40,933 bases of DNA from Limosilactobacillus panis DSM 6035 (GCF_001435935.1 NZ_AZGM01000110.1:1-40933); one strand, 5' to 3'. Shown: positions 27,485-36,834, numbered from the stretch's first letter. The notes: generated from the letters alone by a model not told the origin. Program-made: numbers and translations.

Positions 27485-28435
27485 ATGGTGAAACAACAAG
27501 GGATTGGAAAGAGCCATGCAAAAATTATTTTGATTGGGGAACACAGTGTCGTTTACGGACAACCAGCAATTGCCCTCCCACTCCCCAACGTTAAATTAAC
27601 GGTAACCATCGATCGGCGGGCTGACCAATTACAGTTGGTCAACAGCCGTTATTTTGACGGACCAGTAAACGAACTCCCGAACAACATGTTAGGGGTTCAA
27701 AAATTAATCAACGCCCTAATAACCAAATTCACCGGTCAAGAAGACGGTTGGCAATTAACGATTGACAGCCAACTTCCGGCAGAACGCGGGATGGGCTCTT
27801 CAGCAGCGACGGCAGTTGCAATCGTGCGCGCTTTTTTTGATTACTACGAAAAAAAGTTAACGCGAAAAGAGCTGCTTAAGTTAGCCGACATCGAAGAGCA
27901 GATCACCCACCGAAGTCCATCCGGCCTCGATGCCGCAACGGTTTCCTCTGCTAACCCCCTTTACTACATTAAGGGCCAGGCGGGTAAAGCAATTGAAATG
28001 AACCTAAGTGCGACAATGGTGATTGCGGACACCGGTATCAAGGGCGCAACCAAAGAAGCTATTGCCAGCGTCCAGCAGTTGTTAAAGGCCCAACCAGACA
28101 AGGCCCAGGCCCACATTGAACACTTGGGTAACTTAGTCAACGCAACACGGGACTTCCTTAAAAATAATGAAGTAATCAAATTAGGGACAGTCCTAAATGC
28201 GGCCCAGGCAGACCTGCAGGCACTTAACGTGAGTGACAAAAGCCTTGATAATCTGATCACGGTCGCCCGACACAACGGCGCCCTTGGTGCTAAGCTGACC
28301 GGTGGGGGCCGGGGCGGCTGCATGTTTGCCATTATGCAAACGGCCCTGGGTGCCCGGCGACTTGCTAGTATTCTGAAAGAAAGTGGCGCCAAACATACTT
28401 GGATTCAGCCGTTTGACCAACGGGGGGAAGAATAA
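27485..28435 (+). CDS. mvk: Mevalonate kinase
   Basis: Phosphorylates mevalonate to 5-phosphomevalonate in isoprenoid synthesis. GHMP kinase of 316 residues: N-terminal KIILIGEHSVVYGQPA, the ATP-binding glycine/serine loop ERGMGSSAA (about 99-107), the catalytic-region motif PSGLDAATVS, and GHMP motif 3 in LTGGGRGGCMFAI. First of four mevalonate genes; its TAA overlaps the ATG of mvaD. Isoprenoids made here supply undecaprenyl carriers for cell-wall synthesis. Confidence 0.95.
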   Translation: MVKQQGIGKSHAKIILIGEHSVVYGQPAIALPLPNVKLTVTIDRRADQLQLVNSRYFDGPVNELPNNMLGVQKLINALITKFTGQEDGWQLTIDSQLPAERGMGSSAATAVAIVRAFFDYYEKKLTRKELLKLADIEEQITHRSPSGLDAATVSSANPLYYIKGQAGKAIEMNLSATMVIADTGIKGATKEAIASVQQLLKAQPDKAQAHIEHLGNLVNATRDFLKNNEVIKLGTVLNAAQADLQALNVSDKSLDNLITVARHNGALGAKLTGGGRGGCMFAIMQTALGARRLASILKESGAKHTWIQPFDQRGEE

Positions 28436-29406
28436 TGGCAACGGCGCGAGCACACACAAATATTGCCCTGGTCAAATACTGGGGAAAACGTGACCAAAAG
28501 CTGATTCTCCCGGAAACCGATAGCTTATCACTCACCTTGGACGAGTTCTATACAACCACCACGGTTGAATTTGATGAGCAGTTAACAGCTGACCAGGTAA
28601 CAATCAATGACCGCTTGCTGGATAAAAAGAACAGTCAAAAGGTCCGCAACTTTCTTGACCTAGTTCGCCAACGTAGCGGTGAGTCTGCGTACGCCCGGGT
28701 TACGTCACATAACCACGTCCCAACCGCGGCCGGCCTTGCCTCTTCCGCCTCGGCATTTGCCGCCCTCGCTGGAGCAGCCAGCGCGGCGGCCGGGATGTCA
28801 CTTGACCGGCGGGATCTTTCCCGCTTGGCACGACGCGGTTCCGGTTCCGCCACCCGGTCGATCTACGGGGGATTAGTTGAGTGGCGAAAAGGCGACGATG
28901 ACCTGACCTCTTACGCGAATCCAATCATGGAAGACGTTTCCTTTAACATTGAGATGCTTGCGATCCTAATTGATACCAAGAAAAAGAAAGTCTCAAGCCG
29001 TTACGGGATGCGACAAAGTGTTGCCACTTCCCCCTACTACAAGGTATGGCCAGAAATTGTTGCCCATGATATGGTCGCCATCAAACAGGCCATTTTGGCC
29101 CATGACATTGACGCCATCGGTCAAATTGCCGAAACAAATGCCCTCCGGATGCACGCTCTGACTCTATCAGCGGACCCGGGGTTTACATACTTTAACAGTG
29201 ATACGCTGCGGGCAATGAATGCTGTTCGGACACTTCGCGAAAGTGGTATTAATTGTTACTTCACAATTGATGCGGGTCCAAACGTCAAGGTCATTTATGA
29301 CCAACGCAACCGTCAGCCAATCTATGATGCCCTCACTAAGCAATTCGGCAAGGAACGGCTAGTGGTTTCTAAGCCGGGCTCCGGTATTAAAATTTGGAAT
29401 GATTAA
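28435..29406 (+). CDS. mvaD: Diphosphomevalonate decarboxylase
   Basis: ATP-dependent conversion of mevalonate 5-diphosphate to isopentenyl diphosphate. 323 residues with the signature N-terminus IALVKYWGKRD, the phosphate-binding GLASSASAFAALA (about 102-114), SGSATRSIYGG, and the catalytic-Asp region TIDAGPNVKVI. Its start codon overlaps the mvk stop (TAATG), so it is translated by coupling. Confidence 0.95.
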   Translation: MATARAHTNIALVKYWGKRDQKLILPETDSLSLTLDEFYTTTTVEFDEQLTADQVTINDRLLDKKNSQKVRNFLDLVRQRSGESAYARVTSHNHVPTAAGLASSASAFAALAGAASAAAGMSLDRRDLSRLARRGSGSATRSIYGGLVEWRKGDDDLTSYANPIMEDVSFNIEMLAILIDTKKKKVSSRYGMRQSVATSPYYKVWPEIVAHDMVAIKQAILAHDIDAIGQIAETNALRMHALTLSADPGFTYFNSDTLRAMNAVRTLRESGINCYFTIDAGPNVKVIYDQRNRQPIYDALTKQFGKERLVVSKPGSGIKIWND

Positions 29407-29432
29407 ATTTGATGAGAAGGGAAATTTAGCAA

Positions 29433-30548
29433 TTGATTACAGAAAAAGCACCTGGAAAACTTTACATCGCCGGTGAATACGCCGTTGTTGAAAATGGCTA
29501 CCCGGCAATCTTGGTCGCCCTCGACCAGTTCGTCACCTGCACGATCAAAGAATCCACCCGTGAGATGGGCCAAATTCTTAGTCGTCAGTACCATAATGAC
29601 CAGTTGTCATGGCGGCGAATGGGTGATCAGATGGTCGTTGATAAACGTGATAACCCATTTTCATACATCCTATCTGCTATCCGGGTAACCGAGGAGTACG
29701 CCCGAACCTTTGAACGGGAACTACGCATTTATGATATCCAGATTGACAGCCAGTTGGATAATAAGAGCGGTCGTAAGTATGGCCTCGGTTCTTCAGCTGC
29801 AGTGACAGTGGCAACTGTGAAGGCCCTCTGCCGCTTCTATAATTTGCCAGTGACTAAGGACACCATCTTCAAGTTAGCGGCAATCGCCCACTTTGAAGTC
29901 CAAGGAAATGGCTCTTTGGGGGACGTGGCGGCCTCCGTTTACGGTGGCTGGATTTCTTACCACTCCTTTGACCGGCAGTGGCTAGCTCAGCAGCGAAAAT
30001 ACTTAAACATCAAGTCACTGGTTGACCTCCCCTGGCCGGATTTAAGAATCGAGCCCTTGCACGCGCCAAAGAACCTCCAATTGCTGATTGGTTGGACGGG
30101 TAAGCCGGCATCAACTTCACAGTTAGTTGACAAGATTTCTCTCTTTAAGGCGCGTCAGCAAGATGAGTACCGTCACTTCTTAGAGGAAAGCAAGGCCTGC
30201 ATCCAGCAAATGGTTAACGGTTTTCACGACCAGGACCTTGAGGAAATCAAACGTGAGATCCGCTATAATCGTGACCTTTTGAAACAACTAGGCACCAACT
30301 CGGGAGTTAACATTGAAACGCCAGTCCTTCACCAGCTGTGTCAGATTGCAGAACAATTCGGCGGAGCGGCCAAAATTTCTGGTGCTGGTGGCGGTGATTG
30401 TGGAATCGTGGCAATTGATCGTGACGGCGACAACTTTAAAGGGGTTCTGAAGTCATGGGCAAAGAACCACATCGAACAACTACCGTTAAATGTTCACTTC
30501 ATTGCAGACGTTAAAGAGAAGATTCAAAAACACTTACCATTACACTAA
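29433..30548 (+). CDS. Phosphomevalonate kinase
   Basis: Phosphorylates 5-phosphomevalonate to the diphosphate. 371 residues starting at a TTG (29433) preceded by GAGAAGGGAA. GHMP kinase features: APGKLYIAGEYAVVE at the N-terminus, GLGSSAAVTVATV (about 117-129) and SGAGGGDCGIVA near the C-terminus. The TTG start in the middle of an operon may lower its translation relative to mvk and mvaD. A hairpin follows directly. Confidence 0.94.
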   Translation: MITEKAPGKLYIAGEYAVVENGYPAILVALDQFVTCTIKESTREMGQILSRQYHNDQLSWRRMGDQMVVDKRDNPFSYILSAIRVTEEYARTFERELRIYDIQIDSQLDNKSGRKYGLGSSAAVTVATVKALCRFYNLPVTKDTIFKLAAIAHFEVQGNGSLGDVAASVYGGWISYHSFDRQWLAQQRKYLNIKSLVDLPWPDLRIEPLHAPKNLQLLIGWTGKPASTSQLVDKISLFKARQQDEYRHFLEESKACIQQMVNGFHDQDLEEIKREIRYNRDLLKQLGTNSGVNIETPVLHQLCQIAEQFGGAAKISGAGGGDCGIVAIDRDGDNFKGVLKSWAKNHIEQLPLNVHFIADVKEKIQKHLPLH

Positions 30549-30551
30549 AGA

Positions 30552-30590
30552 ATAAGAGGCCGGAGATTTTCTCTAGCCTCTTCGTTTTAC
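30552..30590 (+). terminator. Hairpin between phosphomevalonate kinase and fni
   Basis: AAGAGGC...CCGGAGA pairs with TCTC...GCCTCTT, followed by CGTTTTAC. It looks like an intrinsic terminator inside the apparent operon, so fni may be expressed only partly from the upstream promoter. Confidence 0.6.
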
Positions 30591-30614
30591 TATTAATATA
30601 AGGAGCTGGCAATC

Positions 30615-31658
30615 ATGGAATCACAACAAGCGCAACGCAAAAACGAACATCTTTCTCTGGCAACCAAGTATTATCAACAAGCTCATGTTAATAACCCCTT
30701 TGACCAGGTTCGTTTGATTCACACCGCCTTACCAGAAAAGGCAGTTAGCGACATCCACCTTACGACCGCCCTTGCTCCAGGACTAAAGCTGACAACTCCC
30801 TTTTACATTGAAGCAATGACCGGAGGGAGTAACCAGGCTAAAGAAATCAACCGGCAGTTGGCCTATCTGGCTGCTAAACATCATTTAGCCATGGCAACCG
30901 GTTCAGTTAGCGTGGCTCTTAAAAATCCACAATATCGCAGCTCTTTTAAAGTTGTCAGGGAAGAAAATCCTGACGGGTTAGTAATTGCTAATCTTAGCGC
31001 AAAGGCAACCATTAGTGAGGCTCAAGATGCTGTTGACTTGCTGGAGGCCAACGCTATTGAAATACACCTTAATGCTGCTCAGGAACTGATAATGCCGGAA
31101 GGTGACAGAGCTTTTTACTGGCTAACCAATATCAGGAATTTAGTTAATACTCTTAATATACCAGTAATTGTCAAAGAAGTTGGCTTCGGTATGAATAAAG
31201 AGGATGTGGCCCGATTAAGCAAAATTGGTGTCAAAATTATTAACGTCAGTGGTCGGGGTGGTACAAACTTTGCTATGATTGAAAATCGTCGTAACCATCA
31301 GACAAATTTTAATTCCATGATTGATTGGGGACAAACAACTCCAGAAGCCTTATTAGAAGCCCAAGCAGCAGGAAAAGATACCATAATTATCGCCTCCGGT
31401 GGAATTACTTCGCCGTTAGATGTAATTAAGTCTGGAGTCTTAGGCGCACAAGCTTGTGGAGTTGCAGGATATTTTCTTAATGTCCTGGCACAAGGCGGCG
31501 TTAATGCGCTTGACCATACCATCAATGAATGGAAGGTAGTAACTACCCGCCTTTTGACCTTACTGGGGGTTAACAATTATGCTGCCCTCCGCAAGGCCAA
31601 TTACGTGCTCGGTCCACAGTTACTTAGTTACGCGAATCAGCGGCACCTAAAGGCTTAA
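30615..31658 (+). CDS. fni: Type 2 isopentenyl-diphosphate isomerase
   Basis: FMN- and NAD(P)H-dependent enzyme that interconverts isopentenyl and dimethylallyl diphosphate. 347 residues with a TIM-barrel pattern: RKNEHLSLA at the N-terminus, IEAMTGGS (FMN/substrate loop, about 67), the glycine-rich VSGRGGTNFAMIENRR (about 212-227) and IIASGGITSPLDV. AAGGAG precedes the ATG. Codon use looks more AT-rich than in the three preceding mevalonate genes. It is followed by repeat copy 4, whose hairpin may terminate transcription. Confidence 0.93.
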   Translation: MESQQAQRKNEHLSLATKYYQQAHVNNPFDQVRLIHTALPEKAVSDIHLTTALAPGLKLTTPFYIEAMTGGSNQAKEINRQLAYLAAKHHLAMATGSVSVALKNPQYRSSFKVVREENPDGLVIANLSAKATISEAQDAVDLLEANAIEIHLNAAQELIMPEGDRAFYWLTNIRNLVNTLNIPVIVKEVGFGMNKEDVARLSKIGVKIINVSGRGGTNFAMIENRRNHQTNFNSMIDWGQTTPEALLEAQAAGKDTIIIASGGITSPLDVIKSGVLGAQACGVAGYFLNVLAQGGVNALDHTINEWKVVTTRLLTLLGVNNYAALRKANYVLGPQLLSYANQRHLKA

Positions 31659-31670
31659 AAATAAATAGAG

Positions 31671-31860
31671 GGGGACTGTGACATAATTCTCCTATATAAT
31701 TGAAAATGCTGTAGCACAGTACACAAAGCGGACTCTAGTGTTGGATTCTCCGAACACTAGAGTCCGCTTTGTGCTTTTTAAAGACTTGCTTCGCTTCGAG
31801 GTGAGTTCCCTACAAGCTCGCTCCGCGTCGAAAGACAAACTAGCTCACTTGCTCCCCTTT
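31671..31860. repeat. Dispersed hairpin repeat, family A, copy 4
   Basis: Begins GGGGACTGTGACATAA and ends near CTCACTTGCTCCCC. The core hairpin (31722-31773) is a perfect 21-bp stem: cacaaagcggactctagtgt pairs with its complement ending gtccgctttgtg around a GGATTCTCC loop. Relative to copy 1 (ggggctc) the stem reads gcggactc, and the other arm has changed to match. A family-B end block follows at 31873. It lies between fni and the convergent SPFH gene. Confidence 0.82.
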
Positions 31861-31872
31861 TATCGCCAGATA

Positions 31873-31889
31873 TTACACAGTAATCGCGG
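31873..31889. repeat. Isolated terminal block of repeat family B
   Basis: TTACACAGTAATCGCGG is the exact reverse complement of the 17-nt end block of family B copy 1 (17320-17336). The rest of the family-B element is not recognisable here. Confidence 0.55.
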
Positions 31890-31923
31890 GAAACAAGCTT
31901 GCCCGATTTTCGCCATTTTAGCT

Positions 31924-32790
31924 TTAATTATTCGTTCCCGTATTGATTATTGGCTGCGTGCCCCGTTCACTAACGATGGCGACCATAATGTTATTGATGA
32001 TCTGCAAACGTTGGGCATCAGTCAAGTCAAGGTCAGTCTCCTTAGCAAGACGGTCAATCGCGTCCTCCGTAATGGAGACCGCTCCTTCAACAATGATCTT
32101 TCGGGCCGACAGGATTGCCGCTGATTGTTGCTTTTGCAGCATCGCGCTGGCAATCTCCGTTGCGTATGCCAGGTGAGTCAAGCGGGTCTCGATGATCTGG
32201 ACCCCTGCGACATTCAGCCGCTCCTGCAGTTCCGCCGTCAGTTTGTCGGACACCTCCGTTGGGTTGCTCCGCAGGGTCAGCGCCTTTTCGTCCTCAAACG
32301 TGTCATACGGGTACTCACTCGCTACGTGCCGAATTGCCGATTCACTCTGGATCTGGACAAATTGCTCGTAATCATCAACCGCAAAGAGGGCCTTGGCAGT
32401 GTCAACCACCTTGTAGACAATCACCGCCGCAATCTCCACTGGGTTCCCCTTAGAGTCGTTCACTTTGAGGATCTGGCTGTTAAAGTTGAACACCCGTAGT
32501 GATACCCGTTGCTTATCCGTAAAGGGAACCGTTAAAAATAGGCCCGCGTCACGAATCGTCCCGATGTAGTTTCCAAAGAAGGTCAATACCTTGGCTTCGT
32601 TTGGTTGGATAATGGTCAGTGACGTTGCCGCAATCAGGACCACCACCAGGATGATTCCACCAACAATGATTGGACCATAACTACCGTGGTGGGCACCGAT
32701 ATAAACCAGCCAAGCCCCTAATAGGGCCCCCACAATCGTCAGCAATAAGGCCAAGTAGCCATTTATATGAAACGCATTTTTCTCTTTCAT
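31924..32790 (-). CDS. SPFH/prohibitin-domain membrane protein
   Basis: About 288 residues. Two hydrophobic segments at the N-terminus (about 11-30 and 38-58) anchor an SPFH domain (IQPNEAKVLTFFGNYIGTIRDAGLFLTVPF through ETRLTHLAYATEIASAML), then a helical coiled-coil-like tail. Such proteins form membrane scaffolds that organise microdomains or proteases; the exact role is unknown. Start: I use the ATG at 32790 behind AAAGGAAG; GTG at 32793 and TTG at 32802 are alternatives. It lies 22 nt after rsmF on the same strand. Confidence 0.85.
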   Translation of the reverse strand: MKEKNAFHINGYLALLLTIVGALLGAWLVYIGAHHGSYGPIIVGGIILVVVLIAATSLTIIQPNEAKVLTFFGNYIGTIRDAGLFLTVPFTDKQRVSLRVFNFNSQILKVNDSKGNPVEIAAVIVYKVVDTAKALFAVDDYEQFVQIQSESAIRHVASEYPYDTFEDEKALTLRSNPTEVSDKLTAELQERLNVAGVQIIETRLTHLAYATEIASAMLQKQQSAAILSARKIIVEGAVSITEDAIDRLAKETDLDLTDAQRLQIINNIMVAIVSERGTQPIINTGTNN

Positions 32791-32811
32791 CACTAACTTC
32801 AACTTCCTTTC

Positions 32812-34185
32812 TTAAAACCGTAATCCCTTAGGATAGAAGTTCTTTATCGTCCCGTTGACCAGCTTACCAAAGCCACAGGGCAGGTTCTGACAATAAAGGA
32901 GGTACCAGCCATTCGGCCGCTTTTCTCCTTTTCTTATGACATCCCCGTGAACATATTGGCGCCATTGGTCATGGTCAAGTTCAATTGCCCACTTCGTTTC
33001 CGCCGGCCGCATTGTCAACGCCAAAGCCAGGGCCGGTTCAAAACGTCGTTTTTTAAATGTCCCCAGGTGAAGGCCCGGCCGCAAAACCGTTAACCCTTCC
33101 ACTGACGAAATTCCGGCGGGGAGGTCGTACAATTGGTCGCCATAGGTTAAGAGGTGGTTGGGCTGGTAGTCCGGCAATAGCCGTGCACAAAATTCAGAAA
33201 ACAGTTGGCGCTCCTCCTTAGACAGCTGACCAGCCGCTTGACGCCGCCGCTTTTGGCGGTGCTGCCGTCTTCTGGGGGTCACTGCTAACGTATCACTTTC
33301 GGCCTTCTTAAACTTAGCTATAAAGTGCCCTTCCCCTTTAATATGGTGGGGAAAAAGCCGGACCGCCTTCGCCAGTTCTGGATTGTTGTCTGCCCATTCT
33401 GGTCGACCGCTATCCATTCCCGGATACTTTTTAATATTGACCATCGCCAGGTCCAGGTACGTTTTAAGCAGCCAGGCGGCATTTTGCTCGTCTTCTTCGG
33501 GGGCGAAGGTGCAGGTCGAATATACCAGGATTCCGCCTGGCTTCAGCATCTTTAGTGCAGAGGCGAGAATCTTTTGCTGCCGGTTTGCACACTCAGCCGG
33601 GTAATCGGGGTTCCAGTACTCAATCCCTGCCGGCTCTTTGCGAAACATCCCCTCACCAGAACACGGAGCATCCACTAAAATCCGGTCAAAAAAATGGGGA
33701 AACTGTTTTTCCAACTCAGCCGGGCTCTCGTTCGTGACGATGGTATGACGGGTACCCCACCGTTCGAGATTTTCCGCTAGAACAAGGGCACGCTTGCGAA
33801 AAATCTCGTTAGCGACCAGTAATCCCTGGTCACCCATTTTGGCTACCAGGTGGGTCGTCTTTCCACCGGGAGCCGCACACAGGTCCAAGACCCGCTCACC
33901 AGGCTGGGGATCAACTACTTCCCCCACATACATTGCCGATGGTTCCTGGCTATAGATTGCCCCGCTGGCGTGGTCAAGGGATTTGCCGACCACCGGCCCC
34001 CGGTAACCGGTGGGGACGTATTCCACTTTCCCCGTCGCCTGGGCCAAGGCTTCTTTAGGTGCCGCTTTTAACGGGTTGACCCGGAAACCACCGGTGCTTG
34101 GCTGGTCAAAGGATGCTAAAAAAGCTGGTGCTTCATCCCCTAACAAACGCTGGTACTTTTTTACAAATTCACTCGGTAATTGCAT
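32812..34185 (-). CDS. RsmF-type 16S rRNA m5C methyltransferase (NOL1/NOP2/sun family)
   Basis: 457-residue SAM-dependent cytosine-5 methyltransferase. The N-terminal RNA-binding part is followed by the SAM motif VLDLCAAPGGKTTHL (about 95-109). The two family cysteines are in VDAPCSGEGMF and VYSTCTFAPEEDE. The C-terminal PUA-like extension (about 330-457) is typical of RsmF proteins. A basic linker (RRRQHRQKRRRQ) at ~305-316 separates the parts. AGGAGTG precedes the ATG. The exact target base cannot be stated from sequence. Confidence 0.9.
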   Translation of the reverse strand: MQLPSEFVKKYQRLLGDEAPAFLASFDQPSTGGFRVNPLKAAPKEALAQATGKVEYVPTGYRGPVVGKSLDHASGAIYSQEPSAMYVGEVVDPQPGERVLDLCAAPGGKTTHLVAKMGDQGLLVANEIFRKRALVLAENLERWGTRHTIVTNESPAELEKQFPHFFDRILVDAPCSGEGMFRKEPAGIEYWNPDYPAECANRQQKILASALKMLKPGGILVYSTCTFAPEEDEQNAAWLLKTYLDLAMVNIKKYPGMDSGRPEWADNNPELAKAVRLFPHHIKGEGHFIAKFKKAESDTLAVTPRRRQHRQKRRRQAAGQLSKEERQLFSEFCARLLPDYQPNHLLTYGDQLYDLPAGISSVEGLTVLRPGLHLGTFKKRRFEPALALALTMRPAETKWAIELDHDQWRQYVHGDVIRKGEKRPNGWYLLYCQNLPCGFGKLVNGTIKNFYPKGLRF

Positions 34186-34256
34186 TGCTCACTCCTCATT
34201 TCTTCCGTACATTATACCGTATTTCACTCGCAACCACTAACGCACAGAATAAATGG

Positions 34257-34285
34257 TTCACATTCACAATAATTTTGCGTATAAT
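34257..34285 (+). promoter_or_regulatory. Promoter of the HAD phosphatase gene
   Basis: TTCACA (34257-34262), a 17-bp spacer and a perfect TATAAT (34280-34285), 37 bp before the GTG start. Confidence 0.7.
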
Positions 34286-34322
34286 ACGGTGATAAAGATT
34301 TTTGAACGAAGGAGTGAAAGTC

Positions 34323-35135
34323 GTGGACCAACATTTGATCGCCCTTGATTTAGATGGTACCACCCTTAATAATGCTTCCCAGCTGACCACAGAAACAATT
34401 CGGACACTGCGGGCCTTGGCAAATGACGGCCATATCGTCAGTATTATTACCGGTCGTCCCTACCGAATTGCCCGCCGCATCTACGACCAGATTGGTATCA
34501 AAACCCCAATGGTCAACTTCAACGGGGCCCTTACCCATATTCCCCACGAAGCATGGAACGGTGAGTATGAGATTGAGCTAACCCGGGAACTGGCCCTGGA
34601 CCTTCTTGACCACCAAAAGGAGCTCGGCATCAAGACCATTACCGTTGAAGATAAGTTCCACGTCTGGGCCAACCACCCGACAAAGGACCTCCCAGAATTC
34701 TTACCGGACCACCTTACCAAAGACCAGTTGCTGACCCACCACAACCTGACTGAAGACCCAATCGCCCTCACAATCGAATATCATCCTGGTGAAGAGCACA
34801 AGATTATCAAGGCCGTTAACCAGAAGTACGGTGATTTTGTCGAGCCCCGGGTCTGGGGTGGTTCCTATAATATCCTAGAGCTGATTCATCGGGGAATCCA
34901 TAAGGAATCCGGGATGTTTTACATCGCAAAGCAGTACAATATCAGTAAGCAAAACATTATTGCTTTCGGGGACGAGCATAACGACCTGGAGATGCTCGAC
35001 GCTGCTGGCCGGGGAGTTGCAATGAAGAACGCAGTCCCCGCCGTTTTAAATGTTGCGGACGATGTAACCGCCGTTGATAATGACCACAATGGATTAGCTA
35101 AGTACTTACAAAGCTATTTTAAATTAGCAATTTAA
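34323..35135 (+). CDS. Cof-type HAD-IIB sugar-phosphate phosphatase
   Basis: 270-residue cytoplasmic hydrolase. The nucleophile motif is ALDLDGTTL with Asp9 and Asp11, motif II is IITGRP, and the C-terminal motif III/IV is the lysine with FGDEHNDLEML. The cap domain between them is type IIB. These enzymes dephosphorylate sugar phosphates or flavin/PLP precursors with broad specificity; the substrate is unknown. The GTG at 34323 is chosen because GAAGGAG precedes it; the TTG at 34302 would overlap that site. Confidence 0.9.
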   Translation: MDQHLIALDLDGTTLNNASQLTTETIRTLRALANDGHIVSIITGRPYRIARRIYDQIGIKTPMVNFNGALTHIPHEAWNGEYEIELTRELALDLLDHQKELGIKTITVEDKFHVWANHPTKDLPEFLPDHLTKDQLLTHHNLTEDPIALTIEYHPGEEHKIIKAVNQKYGDFVEPRVWGGSYNILELIHRGIHKESGMFYIAKQYNISKQNIIAFGDEHNDLEMLDAAGRGVAMKNAVPAVLNVADDVTAVDNDHNGLAKYLQSYFKLAI

Positions 35136-35179
35136 ATTGGAAGCTGTTTTTTCGGTTTCTTTTTATTTTTCGTTATTTA

Positions 35180-35223
35180 CGAACAGGCGTTCTTATGATA
35201 TGTTTTAAACGAACAAATGTTTG
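35180..35223 (+). promoter_or_regulatory. Two LexA (SOS) boxes upstream of umuC
   Basis: CGAACAGGCGTTCT (35180-35193) contains a perfect GAACnnnnGTTC, and CGAACAAATGTTTG (35210-35223) is a near-perfect second box. They flank a TATGAT -10 box (35194-35199). The known Gram-positive LexA/DinR consensus is CGAACRNRYGTTYC. This places the polymerase gene under SOS control. Confidence 0.88.
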
Positions 35224-35234
35224 GAGAAGGTAAC

Positions 35235-36533
35235 ATGGATTATTCAAACGAACCCACGGGAGTTTTCCTGGTAATTGACAACAAATCTTTTTACGCGACG
35301 GTTGAATGTGCAATGCGGGGCCTTGACCCCCTCACAACCCCGCTCGTGGTCATGTCAGAGGCGGCCAACACCGGTGGAGGGTTAATACTCGCCTCCTCTC
35401 CCATGGCCAAAAAGCTTTTTCATATTTCGAACGTCAACCGCAAGCGTGACATCCCCAATGATGGACGCCTAATCGTTGTTCCCCCACGGATGAACCTCTA
35501 CATTGAAAAGAACCTGGCGGTCAACCATATTTTTAACCAGTACTGTGCCGATGAGGACCTCCTCCCCTATTCCATCGATGAATCAATCCTGGATATTACC
35601 CACTCTTGGCACCTCTTCGGTAACAATATTCTCCAGGTAATCCGGAAAATCCAGCACCAGGTAAAAGAAGAACAAGGGTTAGTAACTACGGTCGGCCTCG
35701 GTAATAACCCCCTCCAGGCCAAAATTGCCCTTGATATCTACGCCAAGCACAACCAAGAGTTTGTCGGCGTCATCACGAACCAGACGGTCAAGCAAAAGAT
35801 TTGGACCATCCCACAAATTACCGACGTTTGGGGAATCAACCGCCGGACCCAGGCGAATCTCGCCCGACTTGGTATCCATAACATGGACCAGCTTGCCCAC
35901 TGCAACCCGTATGAATTAAAAAAGGCACTGGGCATCATTGGAACTCAACTGTACGCGACGGCGTGGGGAATCGACCGGACATGCCTCCAGGAAACAATCC
36001 TCCATAAGGACAAGTCACTGGGTAATTCTCAGGTACTGCCTCGCGACTACTGTGAGCAGGGTGAAATTGAAGTAGTAATCAAAGAAATTGGTGCCCAGGT
36101 GGCGGCCCGCTTACGTGCCCACAACAAGCAGTATCACGGTGTCTACCTGCGAATCGGCTATTCATTAGGTGTTGAAGATGCAGATGGGCGAACCGGGTTT
36201 GCCCACGCGCTCAAGTTGAGTGACGCAACGGCGGAGACAACCACCATTAACCGCCAACTTATCTTTATTTTTGAAAAATATTGGAACCAGCAAGCACCGG
36301 TCCGGACGGTTGCCGTCTCTTGTACGGCCCTTACTTCCCGTTATGGTGAACAATTAAATATCTTCAATGTTCCCAAGCCGTCAGCAATCAGTCTGGAAAA
36401 AACGATGGATACTATTCGAAGAAGGTATGGTAAAATAGCCATCATCCGGGCAAACAGTCTGAAGAAGGGTGGGACCTTTATTGAACGTGCAGGACTTGTT
36501 GGCGGCCACAGTGGCGGACAAAGCCTGGAATAG
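35235..36533 (+). CDS. UmuC-like Y-family DNA polymerase
   Basis: Translesion polymerase of 432 residues, the chromosomal UmuC/UvrX type of Gram-positives, used for damage-tolerant and mutagenic synthesis. Catalytic carboxylates are Asp15 in FLVIDNKSFYATVE and the Asp-Glu pair in YSIDESILDI. The finger/HhH region (IPQITDVWGINRRTQANLARLGI) and little-finger domain follow. The ATG at 35235 comes after GGAGAAGG. Two LexA boxes lie immediately upstream, and two small ORFs follow in probable coupling. Confidence 0.93.
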   Translation: MDYSNEPTGVFLVIDNKSFYATVECAMRGLDPLTTPLVVMSEAANTGGGLILASSPMAKKLFHISNVNRKRDIPNDGRLIVVPPRMNLYIEKNLAVNHIFNQYCADEDLLPYSIDESILDITHSWHLFGNNILQVIRKIQHQVKEEQGLVTTVGLGNNPLQAKIALDIYAKHNQEFVGVITNQTVKQKIWTIPQITDVWGINRRTQANLARLGIHNMDQLAHCNPYELKKALGIIGTQLYATAWGIDRTCLQETILHKDKSLGNSQVLPRDYCEQGEIEVVIKEIGAQVAARLRAHNKQYHGVYLRIGYSLGVEDADGRTGFAHALKLSDATAETTTINRQLIFIFEKYWNQQAPVRTVAVSCTALTSRYGEQLNIFNVPKPSAISLEKTMDTIRRRYGKIAIIRANSLKKGGTFIERAGLVGGHSGGQSLE

Positions 36534-36834
36534 GAAACAGGGCCGCCTAATTATCAGCCGCATTAATAAACTCTTTAAAAATTTTCCGCAAACTGAATAC
36601 CAGGTCGGTATTAACTACTATGCACCTGATAAGGGCTACAGTCTCTTTTTTAGCATCAAGAAAAAGGGTACCTACCAGCGGTCAATTCCTTTAGCAAGGT
36701 ACCCCAACCTCAGTTTTACCAACTTACTCGCTATTCTGACGGTAGTTAGGCAAACGTACCACTTTACGTTTACCTACACGAACTTTACGAGCGAACAACG
36801 AAAGCAACTATATCGAAAGGTCGATCGACAATGA
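36469..36834 (+). CDS. Small hypothetical protein downstream of umuC
   Basis: Up to 121 residues; function not recognised. It overlaps the 3' end of umuC by up to 65 nt. Possible starts are GTG at 36469 (after AGAAGG), TTG at 36481 and GTG at 36487; the choice is open. The middle is rich in aromatic and basic residues (YQVGINYYAPDKGYSLFFSI), and the tail is charged. No membrane segment or known motif is seen. Its TGA overlaps the ATG of the next ORF (ATGA), so all three genes are likely one SOS-induced unit. Confidence 0.7.
   Translation: MGPLLNVQDLLAATVADKAWNRKQGRLIISRINKLFKNFPQTEYQVGINYYAPDKGYSLFFSIKKKGTYQRSIPLARYPNLSFTNLLAILTVVRQTYHFTFTYTNFTSEQRKQLYRKVDRQ

Noticed and set aside
31738-32124. 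128-codon frame starting in repeat copy 4
   Set aside because: It begins within the hairpin repeat and runs antisense to the SPFH gene; no protein features.
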